The position numbers and the translations under genes were made by a program. Positions 49,875 to 62,724 of a stretch of DNA of 64,000 bases are shown here, in pieces. The stretch spans positions 62,001-126,000 of the forward strand of contig JAPMXV010000001.1 of the NCBI GenBank assembly GCA_026936335.1, in the 5' to 3' direction. The DNA comes from Mantamonas sphyraenae (Eukaryota; CRuMs; Mantamonadidae). The stretch's first letter is position 1; every line of letters starts with the position of its first letter. The notes beneath the pieces are model-generated. The model was not told the DNA's origin. It did no database searches and was given only the letters and a program-made list of their open reading frames with translations.

Positions 49875-51699
49875 ATGAGCAGCGAAGACGGCGGATTTTT
49901 GCTGCTAAGTGGCAAAACGGTGGCCCAAAAGGCCGGCGTGGGTGTGAAGGAAGCTGAAGTGGCGGTGGTGTCGAGCAAAAAGGGAAAGAAGGGAAAGCGA
50001 AGGAAGAAGAAGGCAAACGGGGATGTAGAGGCAAATGGAGAATCACAGCGCAGGCAGAGTGGGGTGGAGGACGTGGAGCGAGAATTGGGTGCAACTGTGG
50101 TGGAAAGCGAAGAGCGTGCAGACTCGTTTGAGGAGCTCGGGGTGGACGATTGGCTGTGCAAGTCGCTTGCAAAGCTGAACATTTCGCGCCCCACAGCTGT
50201 GCAGACAGCGTGCATTCCGGCAGTCCTGAGTGGTAAGTGGCATGGGAAGTGTGTTGGGCATCTGTAGGGAGGTTGTTGTGGCGATGGGATGACGATTGCT
50301 GACACCTGCGCGCAGGGCGAGACGTTCTGGGCCGGGCGCAGACTGGAAGCGGAAAGACGGCGTCGTTTGCCGTGCCCATCTTGCAGGAGCTGGCATCAGA
50401 CCCCTACGGCGTGTTTGCAGTTGTGTTGACACCCACCCGGGAGCTGGCACTGCAGATTGCACAGCAATTCGACTCGATAGGCGAGTCGTTCGGTGTGCGC
50501 TGCGTGACCATCATCGGCGGACTGAGTAAGTGTCGCGTGTGCACACACACATGGATGCAAGGAAGTGAGAGAGCCAACGCCCAACGCCCCCGCCCACGTT
50601 GTTTCCCCACTCCTTCGGTGTTTCCACTGACACATGCACCTGCAATAGACATGACGCGGCAGGCAATGCTGCTGGAGAAGCGGCCGCACGTGATTGTTGC
50701 CACTCCCGGCCGCTTTGTGCACCACATGCAACAGGGCACAGCGGGATTGGATCAATCGCTTCAGCGGGTGCGCTATCTGGTGTTGGATGAGGCGGATAGG
50801 CTACTGAGCGAACGTTTCGAGGAGCAGATGGCGTACGTGCTAGAAGCGCTGCCCAAGGAGTTTCCCGTGGCTGAGCGACGTAAAGGAGAGGCACAGATGG
50901 TGATGCGACGAAGGCAAACGCTGCTGTTCTCGGCCACCATCACACGCAGCCTGGAAAGTGTACAGCGAGGGGCGCAGGTTGCGCCGTTTATGTTTTCGGC
51001 GTGCGACGAATATGCGACGGTGGAGAAGCTGCGGCAGGAGTACCTGTTCATGCCTGCCAAGGTGAAGGATGTGTTTCTGGTGCACGTGCTGGACACCCTG
51101 GAATACGAAAGCGGCATTGTGTTTGTGTCGACGTGCCAGTACGCACAGCTTGTGCACGAGATGCTGAAGCTGTTGGGATTCAGCAGTACGCCGTTGCACT
51201 CGCTGCTGACTCAGACCGATCGCATCAAGTCGCTGGGACGGTTCCGATCGTCCAAGGTGAAGTTGCTTGTGGCCACCGATGTCGCCAGCCGAGGTCTGGA
51301 CATTCCCACGGTGGAGTTGTGGTGAATTACGACGTTCCATCCGTGGCCAAGGACTACGTGCATCGTGTGGGCCGCACAGCACGTGCGGGCCGCAGCGGAC
51401 GCGCGTTGACTCTGATCTCGCAATACGACGTCGAGCTGGTGCAGTCGATCGAAGCACTGGTGGGCAAGAAGATGACGTTGATGGAAGTGGACGAAGACGA
51501 GGTGCTGGACGACCTGAATCGTGTGAGCAAGGCCAAGCGGGGGGCCAAACTGGTGATGTTTGAAAACGGCTTTGACGAGCGCAAGGCCAAGCGCAAGCGG
51601 GAGAGGGATGGCAACAGGGACAATGACGGCTCGTCGTCAAACCAGGGCAGTGGGCACGGGACGGGAGGAGGAGATGTGAAGCGGAGTCGCGCGGAATGA
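49875..51699 (+). CDS. DDX49: DEAD-box RNA helicase, DDX49/Dbp8 type
   Basis: ATP-dependent RNA helicase of the small-subunit ribosome biogenesis pathway, in the nucleolus. Exons: 49875-50232, 50316-50525 and 50649-51699, both donors GTAAGT. A Lys-rich N-terminus ('[12 protein letters not shown]') precedes the Q motif ('[10 protein letters not shown]'). Then come motif I 'AQTGSGKT', Ia 'PTRELA', 'ATPGR', II 'DEAD', III 'SAT', V '[10 protein letters not shown]' and VI '[11 protein letters not shown]'. The '[19 protein letters not shown]' stretch and the C-terminal '[14 protein letters not shown]' are typical of DDX49. A one-base deletion near 51319 turns 'PTVELVVNYDVP' into a premature stop at 51325. 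Exon total plus one is 1,620 nt, giving 539 residues, longer than the usual ~480 because of the N-terminal extension. The stop is 25 bp before the CIAO1 start. Confidence 0.9.
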
Positions 51700-51724
51700 A
51701 GCAGAGCAAAAAGCGAGCAGAGAG

Positions 51725-52865
51725 ATGAGCGCACGCATCGGAACGAGCGAGTGTGTGGCCACGTTGGAGGGACACAAAGACCGAACATGGCAATTGGCGT
51801 GGCAACCAAGTGGAAACACGCTTGCGTCGTGCTCGGGTGACAAGACGGTGCGGCTGTGGCAAGAAGGAAGCAATGGGAAGTGGGATTGCGTGGGCATTCT
51901 GGAGGGGGCTCATGAGAGGACCATTCGCAGCCTGTGCTGGAGCCCAGACAATTCGCGGATAGCCACAGCCAGCTTTGATGGGACGGTGTGTGTGTGGGGA
52001 CTGGAAGACGGCGAGTGGGACTGCATGGCCACGCTGGAAGGGCACGAAAACGAAGTCAAGAGCGTGTGTTGGGACCAGTCTGGAAGCATGCTGGCCACAT
52101 GTGGGCGAGACAAGACAGTGTGGATTTGGGAAGGTGGGTTGGCGTGAGGAATGGCCGGGAGCAAGAGTTTTCGAGCGGACGTGTGTGTGTGGGCAGGAAA
52201 ACGGAAGGGAAGGCTGAATAGTCCCCGGGGAGGGGGGTGCAGGGACATGAACTGACAGTGACATGGGCATGCGTGTGGGTGTAGTGCAAGATGGAAACGA
52301 TTACGAGTGTGTGGCCGTGTTGTACGGACATTCGGGTGATGTAAAGAGCGTGACCTGGATGCCCGGACGCGAAGTGCTTGTGTCGACGAGCTACGACAAC
52401 ACTGTGCGTGTGTGGGTGGAAGGCGAGTTGGATTGGGTGTGTGCACAGACATTGGAGGGCCACGAGTCGACAGTGTGGTCGGCGTCGTTTGACAAGAGCG
52501 GGGAGTGGCTGGTGACGGCGTCGGACGACAAAACGCTTGTGTTCTGGCAAAACACAGACCTGGCAAATGCACACAAGAGCGACGGCAAGTCGCGGTGGAA
52601 GAAGATGAACACAGTGAAAGGGGAACACAGGCGTACGGTGTTCAGTGTGGACTGGAGCAGCAACGGCGTGTATGTGGCCACCGGTGCTGGTGACGACACG
52701 GTGCGGGTGTTTAAGAAGCAGGGCGACGGATGGGAAACAGCTGTGGTCATTGAAGGGGCCCACGACACAGACGTGAACTGCGTGGCGTGGCACCCCAAGC
52801 GCGAAGGATTGCTCGCTTCCTGCAGCGACGACGGCACCATCAAGCTTTGGGAGGTTTCCGAGTGA
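51725..52865 (+). CDS. CIAO1: CIAO1 (Cia1), WD40 subunit of the cytosolic Fe-S targeting complex
   Basis: Delivers Fe-S clusters to cytosolic and nuclear apoproteins with MMS19 and CIAO2. Two exons, 51725-52133 and 52285-52865 (donor GTGGGT, acceptor TAG), give 329 residues, close to the family's ~335. Seven WD40 blades are visible, each ending in a 'D-x-T-(V/I)-(R/W/K)-(L/I/V)-W' type strand: 'GDKTVRLW', 'FDGTVCVW', 'RDKTVWIW', 'YDNTVRVW', 'DDKTLVFW', 'GDDTVRVF' and 'DDGTIKLW'. The penultimate 'GAHDTDVNCVAWHPK' is typical of CIAO1. RTEL1, an Fe-S helicase and likely client, lies four kilobases downstream; this proximity may be coincidence. The 25-bp gap to the upstream helicase gene leaves almost no room for a separate promoter. 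Confidence 0.9.
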
Positions 52866-53001
52866 TGAGATGAGTTGAGAGGATGTGAGGGAGCAGTGAA
52901 CTGGGGATTGAGCTGTGAGGATTGGATTACACTGCGTTCGGGGCAACAAACTCTGCAAATTTGCAATAGCGCCTTGCTGTCGCTGTTTCAGCTCGCATCA
53001 A

Positions 53002-53841
53002 TCACCTCCACGTTGCCAAATGAGAAAGGAGAACACCTGCGGCGACGCCCACGTTGAGCGAGTCAAGGAGAGGCGAGCGGGAATGGTTGGGCACGTGAAG
53101 AAGGTGTGTGCTCGCGTTCAAAAGGTTTGTACGCACGCCATGGTGCTCATTGCCCATGATGAGGGCAATGGCAGAAGATGCATCGACAATGCGACGCATG
53201 AAGCGATCGTCATGGACATTGATGGCCGTGTCGTCCAGGCCCGTGGCAAAGACGGTCCATCCGGCACTGTCCGCGATGACGCGTGGCATGTTGTTGCACT
53301 GAACAATGTGTATGGACTCCATGGCCCCACTGCTGGCCTTGGAGACAACAGGAGACAAGGGTGCAGAGTTGCGCGCGGAGAGAAGGACAGCCGAGACGTC
53401 AAAGAAGGCTGCAGAGCGCAGGATGGATCCCAGGTTCTGCGGATCCTGGACCTGGTCGAGGCACACGACCAGAGGTTTGCGTGAAGGCCCGGTGGAGGAG
53501 GAGGAAGAGGAGGACGGGGACGGGAGCTCGATGTCGTTGAGGGAGCCAATTGTGGGCAGCTGCAACGAGTCGACGTGGAGGACCAAGCCCTGGTGGGGCC
53601 GGTTGCCACTAATTCGGTTGAGAGTGTGTTTGGACACGCGTGAGACGGGCAATTTGGCGTCCTGGGCGAGGGAGAGGACGGAACGGATTGCGTGTGCGTC
53701 GGGCCCCTTCTGCGGAGGCTTGTCGAGGACGAGGAGACGATGGATGACCCTGCGTTGGGACACGATGGCCTGCTGGACAGGATACAGGCCAAAGAGGTGC
53801 TGTTGGGGCATGCGGGTGTGTGGTTGTGAATGTATGCGCAA
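53002..53841 (-). CDS. MRM1: SpoU-family rRNA 2'-O-methyltransferase, MRM1-like
   Basis: SAM-dependent SPOUT enzyme; MRM1 methylates a guanosine ribose of mitochondrial large-subunit rRNA. The N-terminal substrate-binding part begins 'LFGLYPVQQAI'. SPOUT motif 1 is 'LDQVQDPQNLGSILRSAAFF', motif 2 'ALIMGNEHHGV' and motif 3 'LNVGVAAGVLLSHL'. A Ser-rich insertion ('SPSSSSSSSTG') separates the two domains. The first in-frame ATG is at 53841; an internal ATG at 53811 lies just before the conserved domain. No clear mitochondrial presequence is seen, so a short upstream exon is possible. The gene is convergent with CIAO1 (136 bp) and head-to-head with the coiled-coil gene: only 29 bp separate the start codons, or 59 bp from the internal ATG. 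Confidence 0.85.
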   Translation of the reverse strand: MRIHSQPHTRMPQQHLFGLYPVQQAIVSQRRVIHRLLVLDKPPQKGPDAHAIRSVLSLAQDAKLPVSRVSKHTLNRISGNRPHQGLVLHVDSLQLPTIGSLNDIELPSPSSSSSSSTGPSRKPLVVCLDQVQDPQNLGSILRSAAFFDVSAVLLSARNSAPLSPVVSKASSGAMESIHIVQCNNMPRVIADSAGWTVFATGLDDTAINVHDDRFMRRIVDASSAIALIMGNEHHGVRTNLLNASTHLLHVPNHSRSPLLDSLNVGVAAGVLLSHLATWR

Positions 53842-53870
53842 GGGTGCGCGTGCTTCGCCAAAGCCGGAGG

Positions 53871-56115
53871 ATGTCGAGCGCGTACGAGATGCCGCTGCTG
53901 GACGACGGCTACGTGAGCTACAGCGATGAGGACAGTGTGATCAGTGACTCGGACCTGAACCACGGCGACGAGCCGGTGGTGCTCACAGACACGCTGGAGG
54001 GGTATCTGGGGCGAAAGGGCAGGGAGATCGCTCATCTGCAGGGGGACGATGCCTTTGGTCTGCTGGACTTTAGTCGGTTGGCCCATGCGAGCATCAGCAA
54101 ACCTACGGTAGGTTGGGCAGTGACGCGGAAGCGTGGAAAGGCCTGGCAGTGGGAGGAGGCCGGAAAGGTTGGGCAACGGGTGACCGTTTTGAACCAGCAC
54201 CACTGACATCGGGCCTCACACACGCACAGGAGGCAGATTTGAATTCGGAGGAGTATGCACGCATGCAACGCATCAATGCAGTGGTGGTAGGTTGTGTGGA
54301 GGGTTTTGTTTTACGACTCTATGGCGAGGGAGGGACGCTGACACACAGGCGGTGCACACAGGGGGCCGATGGAAGCCACGAAGACCCCGGAGAGAATGCC
54401 ACAGTAGCACGCATCCAGTCGGTAGGTAGCCACGTGCACGGGTCGTGTGAATCGCAAAGGAGTACCCAGGGAGAAGGAGGGAAGGAGCTGCGGCGTTGTG
54501 TTCTGACACCAGAGAGGGTACACAGCTGCAAAAGGAGCTGGTGAAGATGGCGACGCCCGGCAAGGCCGGTGCAACAAACAGCACAGCGTCACTGGTAGAG
54601 GCAGGCAACCCTCGGTCGAGCAAGGATCATTATTTGAGGAGTGAGCCATCGTTGATGCGCAACATGTCACAGACAAGCAGGACAAGGTCGCGCTCCCGCA
54701 CGGTGAGTTTTACAGAGGGCAAAGAGACGCACACAGTGACACAGAGTCACAATCACACAGCGACAAGGAGTGAGAACTGACGCAGTTGCATATGACAGCG
54801 CCGGGATAATGCGTCAGAGACGAGCGAGGTGCACTTTGCGCCCGGGTCGTTCCAGGAGAAGCTGGATCAGCTGACGAGGCAGAAACTGGAGCTGCGGAGA
54901 CAGCAGCTGGACGAGCAGATTGACGGGTTGAAGCGAGACTCGATGCAGCGTGCGCATGACATGCACGGACTGCGGCCACCGGCAAAGATGAACATGAGAG
55001 AGATCCGAGACGAGGCAAGGCGGCTGGTGAAGCGGATGCGTATGGCAGAGCGAGAACGGCTGGAGAAGGAGTACAAAGAGTTGTTTGACAACGAGCTGAA
55101 GCTGTTGCGACAGCAGCAGGCGTCGAGTCTGAAGCGAGAGGAGGAGGAGTTGGCGCGCTCGCGTGAGGAGGCACGGCGCAAGGAGGCACGGCGCAAGCGG
55201 CAGATGCGTGCACAGCGACTGGAGGCCGAACGAAGGCTGCGCGAGTCGATCAACAAGCATTCGCAACGACTGCGGGGCGACGGGTGGCAAGAGGAGATGG
55301 AGGAGCGGCGAAGGATGCGAGAGGAAGATGCGCAGGAGGAGGTGGAGGAGGAGGAGTTTGTGTTTTCGCTGCGACAAAACAGAAAGAAGAAACAGACGCG
55401 CGGGGTGCCACAGGGACGGCGTAGGAAGCAGCGGGAGGACTGGGAACGTGTGTTGAAGGAGACCAACACCACCGACGTGGAGATGCGGAACCGGAACCTG
55501 GAACGCATGCTGAACGCAGCCAAGGAGCGACGCATCCACATCGAGCTGGAGCGCAAGAGTGTGAACGAGTGGACGATGGAAAAGCTGATCCCGCTGGCAC
55601 GACGCAGCCTGTTGGAAAAGCGCATGCGTGCGGAGCGCGAGGCACAAATGTCGCAGCAGTCGTCGGCACGGTCGAGCATGCGGCGTCCATCGACGCATCT
55701 GGCAGCCGGGGGCGGATCGGGCTCACGCGAGCGCAGCGGATCGATATCCCAGTTTCTCAGCGCAGAAGGATCACCCGTGCGTCGCGGACGTTCGGGATCC
55801 AATGCTTCGCAGATGTCGCGGCGATCCAGTCAGCACGATGGGAACATTCGATCGTCTCTGGATCGGCTGCACGAGGTGTCCGGAATGCCGTACAGCCGGT
55901 CGCAGGATTCCCAGGACGGCGACGCCTCGGGCGGCGAGTCCGGTGACACGGGATCAATGGGGACGACGACACGGCTGTCGGGCAAGAAGAAGACACGTCG
56001 GCAAAGCTCAAGTGTCAGTGTACGAAGCATGGGAAGCAGTGGCGGGGGAGTGGGTGCAAACACACGAGCAAGTACCGAACGGTTGCCGCCCATCTTTGCA
56101 GGTGTGGATGAATGA
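53871..56115 (+). CDS. Unrecognised coiled-coil protein
   Basis: Five exons, all phase 0: 53871-54107, 54230-54286, 54362-54421, 54526-54702 and 54799-56115, giving 615 residues. Three of four donors are GTAGGT; the last is GTGAGT. The N-terminus is acidic ('DEDSVISDSDLNHGDEP'). The middle is a long, highly charged Arg/Glu-rich coiled coil (about 54880-55640, e.g. 'EEEELARSREEARRKEARRK'). The C-terminus is Ser-rich and basic, likely disordered. I recognise no domain. Such profiles are common in centriolar, ciliary and cytoskeletal scaffolds, but no function is assigned. The exon model is supported because every exon is a multiple of three and acceptors are CAG throughout. Confidence 0.75.
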
Positions 56116-56254
56116 CGGGGGGTGACAGCGGCAGATGGGAATGAAGAACAACTCATGTGTGGAGAGCCAGAAACAGGGCAACTTGGAATGGATGGTGAGA
56201 CGGCAGGAACGCTCGCACCGAGGCAGCGTTTCGCCGTCCAGTCCTCCACAATCA

Positions 56255-59200
56255 ATGCCGACGTACGCCATCCGAGGCGTCGAGGTGCATTTTCCCTTTG
56301 ATGCCTACGACAGCCAAATGGTGTACATGGAAAAGGTGATTGAGAGTCTGCAAACGGTAGGTCGGGGAAATTCAGGGCATGATGATCAATGATCATGCCA
56401 GCAAACACACGCACGCACGCACAGGGACAGGGAGGCACGCTCACTCACACACGATGGGATTCCAGGGGAGCAATGCGCTGCTGGAGTCCCCGACGGGCAC
56501 AGGAAAGACGCTGTGTCTGCTGTGTGCGGCGCTGGGGTGGCGTGAGAGTTTGAAGGAGCAGAACAAGTGGCGGAGCAAAGAGTGGGGCGCAGCAGGCGAG
56601 GGAGAGGACATGGGAGACGATGAGACAGGGAGCAACAAAGGCAAAGAGATAGCCGGAAGTGGGGGCGACGGAGTGCGTGGGCGACGTGTGCAGATCGGAT
56701 ACGAGGACGTGGCGTCGGCCGTGCCAAAGCTGGTGTACGCTTCACGAACACACTCGCAAATCGCACAGGTGATTGAGGAGCTGAAGCAGACGGCATACAA
56801 GCCATCCATGACGGTGATTAGTTCACGTGCCCAGTCGTGTGTGCACCCAAGGGTGTCCAAGTTGAAGGCAGGGGCGGCCCAAAACTCAGAGTGCCGCAGC
56901 CTCGTCGACGCGCGCCGATGCATGCACCACATCAATGTGGAACAGTTCCATCGAGCAAACAGCTCGCTGCCTGTGATGGACATTGAGGACATGGTGCAGC
57001 TGGGCGAAATGCACACCGTGTGCCCGTACTACCTGGCGCAGACGCGGCTGGCAACCGCCGAGGTGGTCTTTATGCCCTACAACTACCTCGTCGACGCAGG
57101 CATCCGCTCCTCCCTCAAACTGGATCTTCAGAACGCTGTGGTCATTTTCGACGAGGCGCACAATCTGGAGTCGGCCTGTCGCGACGCGGCCTCGTTTGAT
57201 CTCACCGCGACCCAGCTCGCCGTGGCCATGGACGAGCTCGACAGCTGCTACGACGCCGCAGGCAAAGGCATGGCCAATGTGGACATCAGTCCCACCGACT
57301 TTGTGCAGATGAAATCCGTGCTGCTCAATCTGGAGGCACATCTGGATGGCCTCGAGATGGGCGGCAGCAGCAGCAACAGCAGCAGTTCCTCCTCCTGGGG
57401 TCCGTCGCCCACAGGGATCACACTGACGCCCAGGGAGATGCGAGCTGCGTTGCGAGATGCGTGTCAGATGGACTCGACGACAGTGCCAGACATGTGCCGG
57501 GTACTGGACGGTGGCGTCAAGGTGTTGTCGTCGGAGGAGTTTGGCGAACGCAAGAACAGGGAGCTGATGATGGACACCGTTCGCAAGGCCCTCAGCACCC
57601 TGTTCCCTGCCAACGAGGAGGATGTGGGACTGGTGGAGCGCTGTTTCCGCGTGCACATCCACGACCAGAGCAAGGTGACCGGCAGCAACCGCGGCGCTGG
57701 ACGACACTCTGGGGCGGGCTTTGCGGCCTTGGCACGCAGCACGAAAACATCGCAACTGGCCAATCGGACCATTTCGTACTGGTGTTTGTGGCCCGGTGTG
57801 GCGACACAGAGTCTGACGCTGCGCGGGGGTTGCCGCAACGTGATTCTCGCGTCGGGTACCCTGTCTCCCATGAACTCGTTTGCGGCGGAGTTGGGACTGT
57901 CGTTTCCGGTGCAGTTGGAGAACGACCACGTGATCAAACCGGAACAGGTGCTTGTGGGCGTGGTGGGCGCAGGCACGACGGGCCACGAGCTCAACTCCTC
58001 CTTTCGCAAGCGTTCCACCCCGGAGTACCTGAATGAGTTGGGCAACACTGTGGCCAATGTCGCTCGACACGTGCCCTACGGTCTCCTTGTCTTTTTTCCC
58101 TCGTATGGCATGCTCAAGTCGTGCGTGGAGCATTGGCAGGCACGCGCAACGGATCTGCCAGCATCTGGCAGAGCATCCAACGGCACAAGAAGTGCGTGGT
58201 TGAACCTTCGTCGTCAGCGGAGCTCAACGAAACCATGGAGGAGTACAAACGACTGGTGGACAGTTCAGAGACACGCGGGGCAGTGTTGTTTGCGGTGCTG
58301 CGGGGCAAGGTCAGCGAAGGTCTGGACTTTGCCAACAACTATGGGCGGGCGGTAATGATCACGGGACTGCCCTATCCGCCCTACTTTGACCCCAAGGTTC
58401 AACTCAAGCAGCGGTGGATTGACGAGGAGAGGTTGTCGGAGGATCTGACGGGACAGCAGTGGTACGAGCAGCAGGCCACGCGTGCGGTGAACCAGGCCAT
58501 TGGACGTGTGATTCGCCACATCGGCGACTTTGGCGCCATCTTGCTGTGCGACTCGCGCTTTGGACGCCGGTCGACCATCGAACAGCTGAGCAAGTGGATT
58601 CGGCCCAACGTCACCAACCTGAGCGACTTTGGCACGCTGACACGCTCCCTGCGAGGGTTCTTCCAACGCATGGACCCTTCCGGAGACACGGGCGAGGAGG
58701 TGCGCACCAACAACCTGGAAAAAGCCATCAAACGCAAGGAACGCCGCTCCATGTTGGACAACCTGTCGCTGGTGAGTGTCGAGGACATGGAAGGTGCAGG
58801 GTCCTCAGACACGCTGATGCCCCACTCGAGCGGGGTCAACGGCAATGCAGAGATGGCAGCCCTGCGCAGACGATACCAAGCAAGCAGCAGCAGCAGCAGC
58901 AGTAGCAGCAGCAGCAGAGACGGTGGCGGGGATGAGGATGTGAGCAGTGTCAGCAGCAAGCGGTTTTCGTTGCGTGCCATGATGCACACAGAGGGAATGC
59001 GTGCCAAAAAGGAACAGGAAGAGAAACGATGCGGCAATTGCCCGAGTCACTGCTGCGGATTGCAAACAAACAGCGGGAACAGAAACTGAGCGATGGGATG
59101 GACGAGACGCAGGAGGGAGTCACAACGCGTGTGTCGGTGGTGCACAAGTCCAAGAAGGGCAAGCAGACAATCACATACAGGCCAGACATGGCAAGGTACA

Positions 59201-60435
59201 AGAGGGAGAACCAGGACGGGTCGGGAACGACCACCACGACGACAACCACCACCGACACATTCAAAAACATCCAACAGCGACAGGCACAGCAACGACTGCT
59301 AAAGAGCACCACATTTGATGGCAGCAGTGCTCCTGCCACCGGTGGACCACAGGCGACGGAGGAACGAAAGGGGGATTCGCGACGCGACAGCGCTCAGTTT
59401 CTGGTGACGCTGAAGCAAGCATTGAGCCAAACAGCGTTCCAAGAGTTTACAGAGCTGCTGAGGGGCTACAAGCGCAGCGAGGTGCAGACGGACGAGCTCA
59501 TTGAGAGGGCGTACGAGCTGCTGCGAAAGGCAGGTGCATACAGCACGGTCTTGCTGGCTGACTTTGAGATGTTTATCCCGGCCAAACAACGGCCGCGCTA
59601 CCGTGCGTTTGTGGAGGAGGAGCGGAAGAGGGCTCGTGCACGTAAACAGAGCGGGGAAGGGGAGGAACTGGTCGAGGTGCAGCAGGAAACGAGTGTGGAT
59701 CTGGTGACGGGCATGCCGATGCCAGCTCGGAAGAAGAGGAAACGAGTACGCAGGGCTGGATCGGGGCTCTTGCTGAACGATGTGGTGATGGCCTCATTCC
59801 AGCAGCAGCGGAAGGAGGCGGTGATGGCCGCATATGCTTCTTCCTCCTCCCACTCATCCTCATCTTCGGGTGCACCCGCCGTCAAGTACGACAGCAACAT
59901 GGACATCATCACCAAGGTCAAGCAGGGAAGTCTGGGCGTGTTCCAGTGTGCCGTCTGCATGGAGGAGGTGGACAATCCGCACAAGAGCAAGATGTGTGGT
60001 CACATCCTGTGCTACAACTGCTGGACCAGCTGGCTCTCGCATAACACCAGCTGTCCCATGTGTCGCCAACGTGCTCGTGTGGGTATCCTCGTCCCTGTGG
60101 GGGAAGCAGAGCTTGCCGACCAAGTCCGAGCGTTGGAGAAGCGCGGCGAAGTGTCTGCGGGTGATGCAAGTGATGCAGGTGATGCAGGCGATGAAGATGA
60201 CGAAGGCATGACCACGTCCACAAGTGTGAACGAAGAAACCGAAGCGGAGGAAGATGCTGCTGCGCGTGACTCAGGTCGCGGTTGTCCAAAGTGTGGCGAG
60301 ATTTCCAACGACCGCCATGCCAGCCGCATCTGTGGCCATGTCATGTGTGGAAAGTGTTGGGTGGCTACCAACTATGTGTGTGCAAAGTGCAGCATGCCTT
60401 CTCGCAAGAAGCACCTGAAGAAGCAATTCTTTTGA
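56255..60435 (+). CDS. RTEL1: RTEL1 helicase with harmonin-like domain and two RING-type zinc fingers
   Basis: Fe-S superfamily 2 DNA helicase that unwinds D-loops, T-loops and G-quadruplexes at telomeres and forks. Exon 1 is 56255-56356 ('MPTYAIRGVEVHFPFDAY', matching the RTEL1 N-terminus); exon 2 is 56466-60435 (donor GTAGGT). Walker A is 'ESPTGTGKT'. Four Fe-S cysteines are in 'SCVHP', 'ECRS', 'RCMHH' and 'TVCPYY'. Then come the DEAH box 'IFDEAHNLE', 'SGTLSPMNSF' and motif VI 'QAIGRVIRH'. A harmonin-like helical domain (about 59395-59620, 'FLVTLKQALSQTAFQEF') is followed by a C3HC4 RING (59945-60075) and a second RING-like finger (60280-60400). One-base deletions near 58139 (GG run) and 59024-59026 (A run) break the frame. 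Adding both bases gives 4,074 nt, i.e. 1,357 residues, near the usual 1,200-1,300. Confidence 0.92.
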
Positions 60436-60546
60436 GGATGAATGAAACGAATTCAGATCAACGTATTATATCGCAATAGTCAAACGCTTAGATGCATTGT
60501 ATGAATCAGCACGCGCGTGGGATGGTGTGGGTGCGCCACCAATCTC

Positions 60547-62724
<2,178 letters not shown>

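Noticed and set aside
59029-60435. Independent RING-finger gene downstream of RTEL1
   Set aside because: The harmonin-like domain and RING belong to the RTEL1 C-terminus. Restoring one A near 59024 joins the frames and the total length becomes divisible by three.
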